From: Paenibacillus sp. Soil750
Lineage (GTDB): Bacteria > Bacillota > Bacilli > Paenibacillales > NBRC-103111
DNA: 64,000 bases
Assembly (NCBI RefSeq): GCF_001428045.1
Contig: NZ_LMSD01000043.1
Location: 62,001 to 126,000 of the forward strand
Reading direction: 5' to 3'
The notes beneath the pieces are model-generated. The model did not search any database. It worked only from the letters and a program-made list of their open reading frames with translations, and was not told the DNA's origin. Shown here piece by piece: positions 1-8,460 of this stretch. Made by a program: the position numbers and the translations under genes. How positions within the stretch are numbered: the stretch's first letter is position 1; the number at the start of each line of letters is the position of its first letter.

Positions 1-37
1 TGATCAAAAACAAACAGATCGGTTGAATGAAGAATGA
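1..37 (+). CDS. fliO: 3' end of fliO (partial)
   Basis: The frame beginning at base 2 is open from the window edge and ends at a TGA at 35-37, reading DQKQTDRLNEE. The stop overlaps the fliP start as ATGA. FliO normally lies directly upstream of FliP in Bacillota fla/che operons, and its cytoplasmic tail is charged and poorly conserved, which fits. Only eleven residues are visible, so the name rests on position and the overlap. FliO is a small membrane protein that helps assemble the FliP ring of the flagellar export gate. Confidence 0.55.
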   Translation, partial: DQKQTDRLNEE

Positions 38-807
38 AAAGAAATAAATTAATTGCCCTATTACTGTTCACTGTGATATCCATGTTCCTACTGTCATTAA
101 CTGCTTCTGCTGCCGAAACTGATCTTACGAATCCGATTCCCGGATTAAACGTTAATATCGGTACGAGCACGGCAACGGGGGGCTCTTCGAATACGGTTAC
201 ACTCCTTTTGTTGCTAACGGTATTAAGTCTAGCTCCTTCAATTCTTATTTTAATGACGAGTTTCACACGCATTGTTATTGTATTGGGTTTTGTTCGAACG
301 TCATTAGGAACTCAACAAATGCCACCTAATCAGGTTTTAATCGGACTCGCTCTGTTTTTAACCTTTTTTATTATGTCTCCAACTTTAGGGGAAGTTAATC
401 AAACAGCACTTCAACCGTACTTAAAAGGTGAAATCAATCAAACGCAGGCTTTTCAGACGGCATCATTACCCATGAAGAAATTTATGTTTAAGCATACGCG
501 TCAGAAAGATTTGAAGCTGTTTCTCGATTATTCCAAAGCTAAAGCGCCGACTGGTGTAGAAGACATACCTCTCACTTCACTAGTACCTGCCTATGCCATC
601 AGTGAATTAAAATCTGCATTCCAAATGGGATTCATGATATTTATTCCATTTTTGGTTATAGATATGGTTGTATCCAGTACATTAATGGCGATGGGGATGA
701 TGATGCTCCCGCCCGTGATGATTTCACTTCCATTCAAAATCCTTCTTTTTATTCTTGTAGATGGTTGGTATCTTGTGGTGAGATCGTTACTCTTAAGCTA
801 CGGTTAA
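34..807 (+). CDS. fliP: Flagellar export gate protein FliP
   Basis: FliP is the main subunit of the FliPQR core of the flagellar type III export gate in the cytoplasmic membrane. The 257-residue product has an N-terminal signal peptide (about residues 1-26, ending TASA) and several hydrophobic segments. It carries the family hallmarks PPNQVLIGLALFLTFF in the middle and a C-terminal block with SELKSAFQMGF and MMMLPPVMISLPFKI. The length is normal for the family. No good Shine-Dalgarno precedes the ATG, which overlaps the upstream stop, so translation is probably coupled to fliO. It is followed by fliQ after 26 bp. Confidence 0.97.
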   Translation: MKRNKLIALLLFTVISMFLLSLTASAAETDLTNPIPGLNVNIGTSTATGGSSNTVTLLLLLTVLSLAPSILILMTSFTRIVIVLGFVRTSLGTQQMPPNQVLIGLALFLTFFIMSPTLGEVNQTALQPYLKGEINQTQAFQTASLPMKKFMFKHTRQKDLKLFLDYSKAKAPTGVEDIPLTSLVPAYAISELKSAFQMGFMIFIPFLVIDMVVSSTLMAMGMMMLPPVMISLPFKILLFILVDGWYLVVRSLLLSYG

Positions 808-833
808 ATACCAAGATATCGGAGGTAATCTAG

Positions 834-1103
834 ATGGGTTCGGAATTTGTAATACGAATTGCTGGCGAGGCTGTATATACCGTTCTTAAGGCTAGTGCGC
901 CAATGCTGCTTATTGGATTAATCGTTGGTTTGGCTATTAGTATTTTTCAAGCAACGACACAGATTCAAGAGCAAACACTTGCCTTTGTTCCGAAAATTGT
1001 TGCTGTATTGCTTTCCATCCTTATTTTTGGATCATGGATTATGAATACATTAGTTGATTTTACATTTAATCTACTCAACAATCTTTACAAATTCGTTGGT
1101 TAG
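834..1103 (+). CDS. fliQ: Flagellar export gate protein FliQ
   Basis: This 89-residue protein has two hydrophobic helices and the FliQ core around GLAISIFQATTQIQEQTL. FliQ packs around the FliP-FliR complex to form the export gate. A GGAGG at 820-824 lies nine bases before the ATG. The gene sits between fliP and fliR with gaps of 26 and 3 bp, the usual fla/che order. Length is typical. Confidence 0.97.
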   Translation: MGSEFVIRIAGEAVYTVLKASAPMLLIGLIVGLAISIFQATTQIQEQTLAFVPKIVAVLLSILIFGSWIMNTLVDFTFNLLNNLYKFVG

Positions 1104-1106
1104 GTT

Positions 1107-1916
1107 GTGAGTGAAATGCCAACAATTATTCAAGCTATCCCTATTTTTCTGCTTATTTTTTGTCGAATTACATCATTTTTTGTCGTGGTACCAATTCTTT
1201 CTTCCAGAAATATACCAATGATGTTCAAAGTAGGACTCTCTGTATTTATATCCTTGATTATTTTTGCGACATTGGGGATGGAGAAGTCCATGCCGATTGA
1301 TGGTGTATACGTACTATTGATTATTCGTGAGATGCTTATAGGTATCATTTTAGGTTTTCTCGCGTATCTGTTTTTCACCGTTGTCCAAACGGCGGGTTCA
1401 TTTATGGATATGCAAATTGGATTCAGTATGGCAAGCGTTATCGATCCTTTATCAGGTGCTTCAACACCAATGCTAGGTAATTTGAAATATATGATTGCTG
1501 TTCTGTTGTTCCTATCTTTTGACGGTCATCATTACTTGATCAGAGCGATCATTGACAGTTACAAATGGGTGCCAATTGATAACGCATTATTTAGCCGCAT
1601 ATACGACGGACAAATCTCTGACTTTTTATTTAAATCGCTCTCCAAGATGTTTTACCTGTCATTCCAACTCGCTGCTCCCATAGTAGCAGCATTATTTCTA
1701 ACAGATTTAGGTTTAGGTCTTCTGACAAGGGTTGCACCGCAATTCAATATTTTTGTAATCGGGGCGCCTCTTAAAATGATTCTTGGGTTTTTCCTGCTTG
1801 TTATTGTATTCCCAGAGTTAATTTCACAATTTCAGCAATTGTTTGGAACAATGTTTGACTATATGGAGCAAATACTACATATAATGGGCGGTTCGCCGCA
1901 GACAACACCTAAGTAG
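1107..1916 (+). CDS. fliR: Flagellar export gate protein FliR
   Basis: This 269-residue polytopic membrane protein has about six hydrophobic segments and FliR-like blocks such as REMLIGIILGFLAYLFFT and QIGFSMASVIDP. With five FliP and several FliQ copies it closes the export channel. The first in-frame start is GTG at 1107, three bases after the fliQ stop; an ATG three codons later (1116) is an alternative. Length is usual for FliR. The start is less sure than the identity. Confidence 0.96.
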   Translation: MSEMPTIIQAIPIFLLIFCRITSFFVVVPILSSRNIPMMFKVGLSVFISLIIFATLGMEKSMPIDGVYVLLIIREMLIGIILGFLAYLFFTVVQTAGSFMDMQIGFSMASVIDPLSGASTPMLGNLKYMIAVLLFLSFDGHHYLIRAIIDSYKWVPIDNALFSRIYDGQISDFLFKSLSKMFYLSFQLAAPIVAALFLTDLGLGLLTRVAPQFNIFVIGAPLKMILGFFLLVIVFPELISQFQQLFGTMFDYMEQILHIMGGSPQTTPK

Positions 1917-1926
1917 GAGGAGAACC

Positions 1927-3021
1927 GTGTCCCAACAACTTCGTTTACAGCTTGATTTACAATGGTTTGCTGGGGAAAAAACGGAGCCTGCTACTGCCAA
2001 GAAAAGACAGGATGCCAGAAAAAAGGGTCAAGTTGCTAAAAGTATGGACTTGCCCGCGGCTTCCATTTTACTGTTTTCATTCGTGGCTTTTCTAATGTTT
2101 GGTTCTTTTATGAAAGGTAGGATTATTCATATCTTTCGAGATGTATATGAGAATCAATTAGGTATGGATTTAACCGTAGGAAACGTACAAGTGTTATTCA
2201 CGGATTTAACGATACAAGGCTTGGTCATTGTAGCTCCAATCTTTCTACTGGTAGTTCTGATCGCTTTTATAGCGAACTACGCGCAAATTGGGTTTATGTT
2301 TATCGGTGAGCCCTTGATGATGAAGTTTGACAAGATTAATCCAATCAGTGGTTTTAAACGGATTTTTTCGATGCGAACAGTGGTTGACTTTCTAAAATCG
2401 ACTTTGAAAATGTTGATCATCGGTTATGCGGTTTACACCACGTTGATGGGGCAAAAAGCGAGGTTGTTGGGGCTAGGTCACACACCTTTGGAGAGTACAT
2501 TTTCATTTATTGCTTCGGTTACGCTAAGTTTGGGAATAAAAATCGGGGCTATTCTGATTGTACTAGCTATTTTTGATTTTATTTATCAGAAATACGAACA
2601 TGAGAAAAGTCTCAAAATGTCTAAACAGGATATTAAGGATGAGTATAAGAAAAGTGAGGGCGATCCTCTCATTAAAGGGAAGATCCGTGCCAAACAACGT
2701 CAAATGGCCATGCAACGCATGATGCAGGAAGTTCCTAAGGCCGATGTTATCATTACCAACCCAACTCACTTCGCAGTTGCCCTGAAATATGATGCTAAAA
2801 ATATGCAGGCTCCTACAGTAATTGCAAAAGGGGCAGATTATGTTGCATTAAAAATTAAGGAAGTCGCCAAACAGAATGGCGTCATGACGATGGAAAATAA
2901 GCCGCTTGCTCGAGCGATTTTTGCACAGGTGGAAATTGGTGATGCCATTCCAGCAGATCTATTCCAAGCTGTGGCAGAAGTACTAGCGTATGTATATAAG
3001 ATGAAGGGTAAGACGAATTAA
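1927..3021 (+). CDS. flhB: Flagellar export switch protein FlhB
   Basis: FlhB sits beside the export gate and switches export from rod/hook proteins to filament proteins after cleaving itself. The 364-residue product has the Gram-positive N-terminal motif QWFAGEKTEPAT, four hydrophobic helices and a basic cytoplasmic domain. The autocleavage motif NPTH lies at residues 278-281, so self-processing should be intact. The GTG start follows a TAGGAGGAGAA ribosome-binding site. It sits 10 bp after fliR and 21 bp before flhA. Confidence 0.97.
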   Translation: MSQQLRLQLDLQWFAGEKTEPATAKKRQDARKKGQVAKSMDLPAASILLFSFVAFLMFGSFMKGRIIHIFRDVYENQLGMDLTVGNVQVLFTDLTIQGLVIVAPIFLLVVLIAFIANYAQIGFMFIGEPLMMKFDKINPISGFKRIFSMRTVVDFLKSTLKMLIIGYAVYTTLMGQKARLLGLGHTPLESTFSFIASVTLSLGIKIGAILIVLAIFDFIYQKYEHEKSLKMSKQDIKDEYKKSEGDPLIKGKIRAKQRQMAMQRMMQEVPKADVIITNPTHFAVALKYDAKNMQAPTVIAKGADYVALKIKEVAKQNGVMTMENKPLARAIFAQVEIGDAIPADLFQAVAEVLAYVYKMKGKTN

Positions 3022-3042
3022 CGTAGAGGGAGGTGCAATCTG

Positions 3043-5076
3043 ATGAAAATCAAGGATTTATTAGTTTTAGTCGGTATTATTGGCATCGTGTTGATGATGA
3101 TTGTACCTGTTCCTATCCCTTTGCTGGACTTTTTACTTATTATTAATATTTCCATAGCACTAATGATTATCTTGGTTGCTATGAATACACAAGAAGCACT
3201 ACAGTTCTCGATTTTCCCTTCTTTGTTATTGATTACGACACTCTTTCGATTGGCATTAAACGTGTCAACAACTCGTAATATTTTGGCGCATGCTGAAGCA
3301 GGCGACGTGGTCAGAACTTTTGGTTCATTTGTTGCGCAGGGCAATATCGTCGTGGGATTCGTTGTGTTTCTCATCCTTGTCTTAGTGCAATTCATTGTTA
3401 TTACCAAAGGTTCTGAGCGCGTTGCCGAGGTAGCGGCAAGGTTTACCTTAGACGCAATGCCCGGCAAGCAAATGAGTATTGATGCCGATTTGAATGCTGG
3501 TCTAATCAATGAGGTTCAAGCAAGAGAAAGACGACAAAAGATTGAGCGTGAGGCAGATTTCTATGGAGCTATGGATGGTGCAAGTAAATTTGTCAAAGGT
3601 GATGCAATTGCCGGGATTATTATCCTTGTTATCAATCTAATTGGTGGATTTATCATTGGGATGACCATGAAGGGGATGGATTTTCAAGAGGCACTGCAAA
3701 CTTTCTCGATCTTAACAATTGGTGACGGACTAGTCAGCCAAATCCCTGCATTATTAATTTCAACTGCAGCAGGTATCATTGTTACTCGCGCATCATCTGA
3801 GGGTAATTTAGGTCATGATATAACAAAACAATTAACGGCTCAACCTAAATTGTTGTATATCGTTGCCGGTACATTAGTTGTATTAGGTACTTTTACTCCG
3901 ATCCATTGGTTTACAACATATCCGATAGCTGGCTTATTGGTGTATGCCGCATTTAAAATGCAAAAGAATTTGGAACGTGAAGCAATTAAAGAAGAACAAT
4001 TGGTTGAAGAGCAGCAGATTGAGGAAGTACGAAGTCCAGAAAGTGTTATTTCGTTACTACAAGTTGATCCGATCGAGTTTGAGTTTGGATATGGACTAAT
4101 CCCTCTTGCAGATACGCAGCAGGGCGGTGATTTATTAGATCGAATTATTCTCATACGTCGTCAATGTGCATTGGAGCTAGGAGTCGTGGTTCCTGTCATT
4201 CGAATTCGCGATAATATCCAATTAAGACCCAATGAGTATATCATCAAAATTAAAGGCAATACGGTTGCACGCGGCGAACTACTTTTAAATCACTATTTGG
4301 CTATGAGTCCAGGTTTTGATGATGATTCAATATCAGGTATTGAAACAACGGAACCGGCATTCGGTTTACCAGCAATTTGGATAGATGAAGTAAACAAAGA
4401 GCGAGCAGAGCTATCCGGTTATACAGTTGTAGATCCGCCTTCTGTTGTAGCGACGCATCTAACTGAAATTATTAAGAAACATATTCATGAGCTACTGGGT
4501 CGTCAGGAAACGAAGGCGCTTATCGAAAATGTAAGAGAATCATATCCTGCGCTTGTTGATGATTTAATCCCTTCCGTACTTGCTGTTGGAGATATTCAGA
4601 AAGTTCTATCCAAACTATTACGCGAGAAAATATCTGTTCGTGACTTGGTTACAATCTTAGAAACACTTGCGGATTATGGTACGTACACGAAAGATCCTGA
4701 GATTTTAACTGAATATGTGAGGCAGTCACTATCACGACAAATCACACAGCAGTTTACTTCTCATGGAGATTCACTCAAAGTAATTACGGTAGGCCCTTCG
4801 GTGGAGAAGAAAATCGCAGATTCTGTGCAACAATCAGATCAAGGCAGCTATTTGGCGTTAGATCCCTCATCATCACAAATTATTTATCATCGTGTAACGG
4901 AGCAAGTTACGAAATTAATCCAATCAGGACAGCAACCTGTTATTTTAACTTCACCAACGATCCGGATGTATGTAAGACAGCTTTTAGAACGAACACTGCA
5001 AGATATACCGGTACTTTCTTATAGCGAATTAGAGCCTAGCGTTGAAATCCAAAGCATGGGGGTAGTCAATTTATGA
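3043..5076 (+). CDS. flhA: Flagellar export gate protein FlhA
   Basis: FlhA forms the nonameric ring of the export apparatus; its membrane part couples to proton flow and its cytoplasmic domain docks chaperone-substrate complexes. The 677-residue product has the expected N-terminal membrane region (about 1-310), the conserved loop block around RFTLDAMPGKQMSIDADL, and the large cytoplasmic domain. The ATG follows GAGGGAGGTG. The last bases overlap the flhF start as ATGA, suggesting coupled translation. Confidence 0.98.
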   Translation: MKIKDLLVLVGIIGIVLMMIVPVPIPLLDFLLIINISIALMIILVAMNTQEALQFSIFPSLLLITTLFRLALNVSTTRNILAHAEAGDVVRTFGSFVAQGNIVVGFVVFLILVLVQFIVITKGSERVAEVAARFTLDAMPGKQMSIDADLNAGLINEVQARERRQKIEREADFYGAMDGASKFVKGDAIAGIIILVINLIGGFIIGMTMKGMDFQEALQTFSILTIGDGLVSQIPALLISTAAGIIVTRASSEGNLGHDITKQLTAQPKLLYIVAGTLVVLGTFTPIHWFTTYPIAGLLVYAAFKMQKNLEREAIKEEQLVEEQQIEEVRSPESVISLLQVDPIEFEFGYGLIPLADTQQGGDLLDRIILIRRQCALELGVVVPVIRIRDNIQLRPNEYIIKIKGNTVARGELLLNHYLAMSPGFDDDSISGIETTEPAFGLPAIWIDEVNKERAELSGYTVVDPPSVVATHLTEIIKKHIHELLGRQETKALIENVRESYPALVDDLIPSVLAVGDIQKVLSKLLREKISVRDLVTILETLADYGTYTKDPEILTEYVRQSLSRQITQQFTSHGDSLKVITVGPSVEKKIADSVQQSDQGSYLALDPSSSQIIYHRVTEQVTKLIQSGQQPVILTSPTIRMYVRQLLERTLQDIPVLSYSELEPSVEIQSMGVVNL

Positions 5077-6377
5077 GAGTAAAAAGATATGTTGTTGATT
5101 CCATGCCAGATGCTTTGCAAAAAATTCGTGCGGATCTTGGCAAGGATGCGGTTATTCTGAATACGAAAGAGATTCGGACTGGTGGTTTTCTTGGTATGTT
5201 TGGGAAGAAGAAAATAGAAGTCATTGCTGCAATTGATGCTGCTAATGCGAAACCTGCGCCTGCTCCCCAACGAGTAGCAACTCAGATTCCACCTCAACCA
5301 AAGGTGAATAGTCAGGTAGCTCCCATTAAAACTAGTTTTCAATCAGATTTTCCGGATGTACCTGATGTATTAGCACCTGCGGCAATGAAGAGTGAGCCAG
5401 TAGCGGTAAGTACCGTTGCTCAACCAGAGAGAGTTATGAATCCTGCGGGGCATCAAGCCTATTCACCTTCTTCTGTTCATTCAGCAGCGAGGGCGTCGGT
5501 TAAAGATGATCAAGTAATGGATGAACTCAAACAAATGAAAGAAATGATGAAGAAGCTTACACAAGTGACCGATGGGGATAAACTACCTGAGCCGTTGCAA
5601 AAACTTGAGCAAAGACTCTATGACCATGAAGTGAATCCAACGCTTGTGCGACACATCATGGATGAGGTTATGGCAGATTTTCAACTTGCAGATGAACCTG
5701 TTACTGAAGAAACAGCTCATCAACTTGTTCGTTCGAAATTAGGAGAGATTCTACAAACGGATCATAGTAAGCATATATCTACACAAACACGTGTTGTTCA
5801 TTTCGTTGGCCCTACTGGCGTTGGTAAAACGACAACGATAGCGAAGTTGGCCGCGGAGCAAGTATTGAAATACCATCGTAAAGTTGGGTTCATTACTTCA
5901 GACACTTATCGGATTGCTGCGATTGAGCAGCTGAAAACATATGCAACCATTTTAAATGTGCCACTTGAAGTTGTATTTTCACCGCAGGATTTGACGAAGG
6001 CATTTCAAAATCTAGCAGAATGTGACATTATTTTCATGGATACGGCTGGACGTAATTTTCGTAACGAAATGTATGTTTCAGAATTGAATTCATTACTGAA
6101 GACACAAGGGAACAGTGAAACGATACTCGTATTAAGCTTAACGACCAAATATCGAGATCTACGTGCGATTACGAATAATTTTAGTAAATTCAAATTGGAC
6201 AAAGTACTCTTTACCAAAATGGATGAAACGGATTCCTATGGCGCCATTTTGAATGTTGTTCATGAGTTTTCTCTCAAGCTTTCGTATGTGACAACTGGGC
6301 AAAGTGTACCCGATGATATTGCGGAAATGAACGAGTGGCAAATCATTGATTTGTTATTGGAGGAGCCTAGAACATGA
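5073..6377 (+). CDS. flhF: Flagellar placement GTPase FlhF
   Basis: FlhF is an SRP-family GTPase that sets flagellar number and position. The 434-residue protein has an N-terminal B domain beginning MRVKRYVVDSMPDAL, a low-complexity Pro/Ala/Gln linker (roughly residues 70-150), an N domain and the G domain. The P-loop GPTGVGKTTTIAKLA starts near residue 246, followed by the DTYRIAA and DTAGR motifs and TKMDET for guanine recognition. It overlaps flhA upstream and flhG downstream, both as ATGA. Confidence 0.97.
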   Translation: MRVKRYVVDSMPDALQKIRADLGKDAVILNTKEIRTGGFLGMFGKKKIEVIAAIDAANAKPAPAPQRVATQIPPQPKVNSQVAPIKTSFQSDFPDVPDVLAPAAMKSEPVAVSTVAQPERVMNPAGHQAYSPSSVHSAARASVKDDQVMDELKQMKEMMKKLTQVTDGDKLPEPLQKLEQRLYDHEVNPTLVRHIMDEVMADFQLADEPVTEETAHQLVRSKLGEILQTDHSKHISTQTRVVHFVGPTGVGKTTTIAKLAAEQVLKYHRKVGFITSDTYRIAAIEQLKTYATILNVPLEVVFSPQDLTKAFQNLAECDIIFMDTAGRNFRNEMYVSELNSLLKTQGNSETILVLSLTTKYRDLRAITNNFSKFKLDKVLFTKMDETDSYGAILNVVHEFSLKLSYVTTGQSVPDDIAEMNEWQIIDLLLEEPRT

Positions 6378-7243
6378 AGGATCAAGCAGAAGGGTTGCGG
6401 AATCTGGTTCAAACACAAGGTGATAAAGGCACAAGAACAACCAGGATTATTACCGTAACCAGTGGAAAAGGTGGTGTAGGTAAATCCAATTTTACGCTAA
6501 ACTTTGCTTTATCACTGCAGTCTTTGGGTTACAAGGTGCTTGTATTCGATGCAGATATAGGACTCGCGAACATTGATGTATTAATGGGCGTATCTTCAAC
6601 TTATAGTCTATATCACCTTTTAAAGAAGGATAAGACGATTTGGGAAATCATCCAAAAAGGATCGAATGATTTGGAGTTCATTGCGGGTGGATCCGGTTTT
6701 AATGACCTATTGCGATTAACGGAAGATGAATTAGATTATTTTGCGGAACAAGTTATGCAACTGAACGGCTATGTAGATTTTATTATTTTCGATACAGGTG
6801 CAGGCTTATCCAAAGAAACGTTAAAATTCATTCTTGCGGCCGAAGAAGCCATCGTGGTTACGACTCCTGAGCCAACATCCATTACAGATGCCTATGCCAT
6901 CATTAAAATGGTGAATTCAATGGGCCACGACGTTTCATTTAAACTAGTTATTAATCGTGTTACAGATGCTAGAGAAGGCAAACAGACAGCTGACAAAATT
7001 TCTTTAGTAGCTAAACAATTTCTGAATATTCATATTCCAACCTTAGGGTTTGTTGATGACGATCCGGTTGTTTCTAAAGCAGTGAAAAGGCAAATTCCTT
7101 TCTCAATCGCATTTCCATATTCAACGGCAACTAAGAGCATCAAAACACTTACCGACAATTATATTAAGGGATATCGCGTAATTGAAACACCTTCAACCGG
7201 TGTCAAGAGCTTTTTAAATAAAATGTTGAAACTTTTGAAATAG
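6374..7243 (+). CDS. flhG: MinD-like flagellar number ATPase FlhG (YlxH)
   Basis: FlhG (YlxH/FleN) is a MinD/ParA-type ATPase that stimulates FlhF and controls flagellar number and pattern. The 289-residue protein has the deviant Walker A TSGKGGVGKSNFT near residues 29-41, switch I DADIGLANIDVLMG, and a switch II-like IIFDTGAGL. The C-terminus is rich in Lys and hydrophobic residues, suitable for membrane binding. It overlaps flhF by four bases. Confidence 0.96.
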   Translation: MKDQAEGLRNLVQTQGDKGTRTTRIITVTSGKGGVGKSNFTLNFALSLQSLGYKVLVFDADIGLANIDVLMGVSSTYSLYHLLKKDKTIWEIIQKGSNDLEFIAGGSGFNDLLRLTEDELDYFAEQVMQLNGYVDFIIFDTGAGLSKETLKFILAAEEAIVVTTPEPTSITDAYAIIKMVNSMGHDVSFKLVINRVTDAREGKQTADKISLVAKQFLNIHIPTLGFVDDDPVVSKAVKRQIPFSIAFPYSTATKSIKTLTDNYIKGYRVIETPSTGVKSFLNKMLKLLK

Positions 7244-7290
7244 GAATTTTGAAAAACGTGTCGAATAAGCAGATAGAGGGGGGAAGCAGC

Positions 7291-8406
7291 TTGGCAATAT
7301 ATAACATTCTTGTCGTAGATGACTCCGTCTTTATGCGAAAAATAGTAAGTGATTTAATTTCAGAGAATCCGCAATTTAAAGTCATTGGTACTGCTAAGAA
7401 TGGTCAAGAAGCAATTGAACAAGTTAAGCTGCTTCGACCGGATGCTGTTACAATGGATATCGAAATGCCTGTTATGAATGGATTGGATGCGCTTAAACAC
7501 ATTATGGAAGAGCAGCCAACTCCCGTTATCATGCTGAGCTCCTTAACGCAAGAGGGCGCTTTTGAGACGATTCGAGCATTGGAGTTGGGGGCAGTAGACT
7601 TTATTCGAAAGCCATCGGGTTCCATCTCTCTGGATTTGTATAAAGTTAAGCTGTTGCTGCATGAGAAACTACTCATGGCAGTACGTTCGAAAATGTGTGT
7701 CAACCAACCAGCAAGCGTACAATCACTTGTAGTAAAGGTTAATCCCTTGTCTTTGAGATCCAAGATGATGAAAGACAATTTGAAACAATCGGATTCAGTT
7801 GCTCAGACTATTCCAACTACAACACATTTTAGTCATGTAGTAGCCATAGGGACTTCAACCGGTGGTCCGAGAGCATTACATCAAGTTATCTCCAATATTC
7901 CTGCAGGATTTCCAGCACCAATTTTAATTGTTCAACATATGCCGCCTAACTTCACCAAATCATTAGCTCAACGATTGAATGATATTTCTCAAATTAGGGT
8001 TGTTGAAGCTGCTGATGGAGAAGTCCTTCAAACGGCGACTGCTTATGTGGCCCCGGGTGGATGGCATATGGTTATTCACAAAGATCCTAACCGAACGTAC
8101 AAAATTCGATTAACCAAAGATGAACCTGTTTCAGGTCATCGACCCTCAGTAGATGTGATGTTTGAATCCTTACTAAACATGAATGAGTTAAAACGACATG
8201 TCGTTTTGATGACAGGAATGGGAAGTGATGGAGCCAAAGGGATGCTTTCCTTGAAACAATCGGGGGCAACCACAACTATTGCTGAAGCGGAAGAAACTTG
8301 TGTCGTATATGGGATGCCAAGAGCTGCTGTAGAAAATCAAGCTGCAATGCATGTATTACCTCAGCAGGAAATTGCGGTTCGTTTAACTAGGTGTGTACAA
8401 GAATGA
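7291..8406 (+). CDS. cheB: Chemotaxis response regulator methylesterase CheB
   Basis: CheB removes methyl groups from, and deamidates, chemoreceptors when phosphorylated by CheA. The 371-residue product has a receiver domain with phospho-acceptor D56 in TMDIEMP, a linker (about 130-175) and a methylesterase domain with the nucleophile S189 in GTSTGG and the acidic motif GMGSDGA. I chose TTG at 7291 because a GAGGGGGGAAG site lies just upstream and the protein then begins directly with the receiver strand. An in-frame TTG at 7249 would add 14 residues. Confidence 0.94.
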   Translation: MAIYNILVVDDSVFMRKIVSDLISENPQFKVIGTAKNGQEAIEQVKLLRPDAVTMDIEMPVMNGLDALKHIMEEQPTPVIMLSSLTQEGAFETIRALELGAVDFIRKPSGSISLDLYKVKLLLHEKLLMAVRSKMCVNQPASVQSLVVKVNPLSLRSKMMKDNLKQSDSVAQTIPTTTHFSHVVAIGTSTGGPRALHQVISNIPAGFPAPILIVQHMPPNFTKSLAQRLNDISQIRVVEAADGEVLQTATAYVAPGGWHMVIHKDPNRTYKIRLTKDEPVSGHRPSVDVMFESLLNMNELKRHVVLMTGMGSDGAKGMLSLKQSGATTTIAEAEETCVVYGMPRAAVENQAAMHVLPQQEIAVRLTRCVQE

Positions 8407-8460
8407 AATGAATTGAAGCAAACATGGGGTACTGGATGATTCTATTGGAGGTGTGTGGTA

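Noticed and set aside
3018..3509. Long minus-strand open frame antisense to flhA
   Set aside because: It mirrors the third-position pattern of flhA, has no ribosome-binding site and no recognisable domain.
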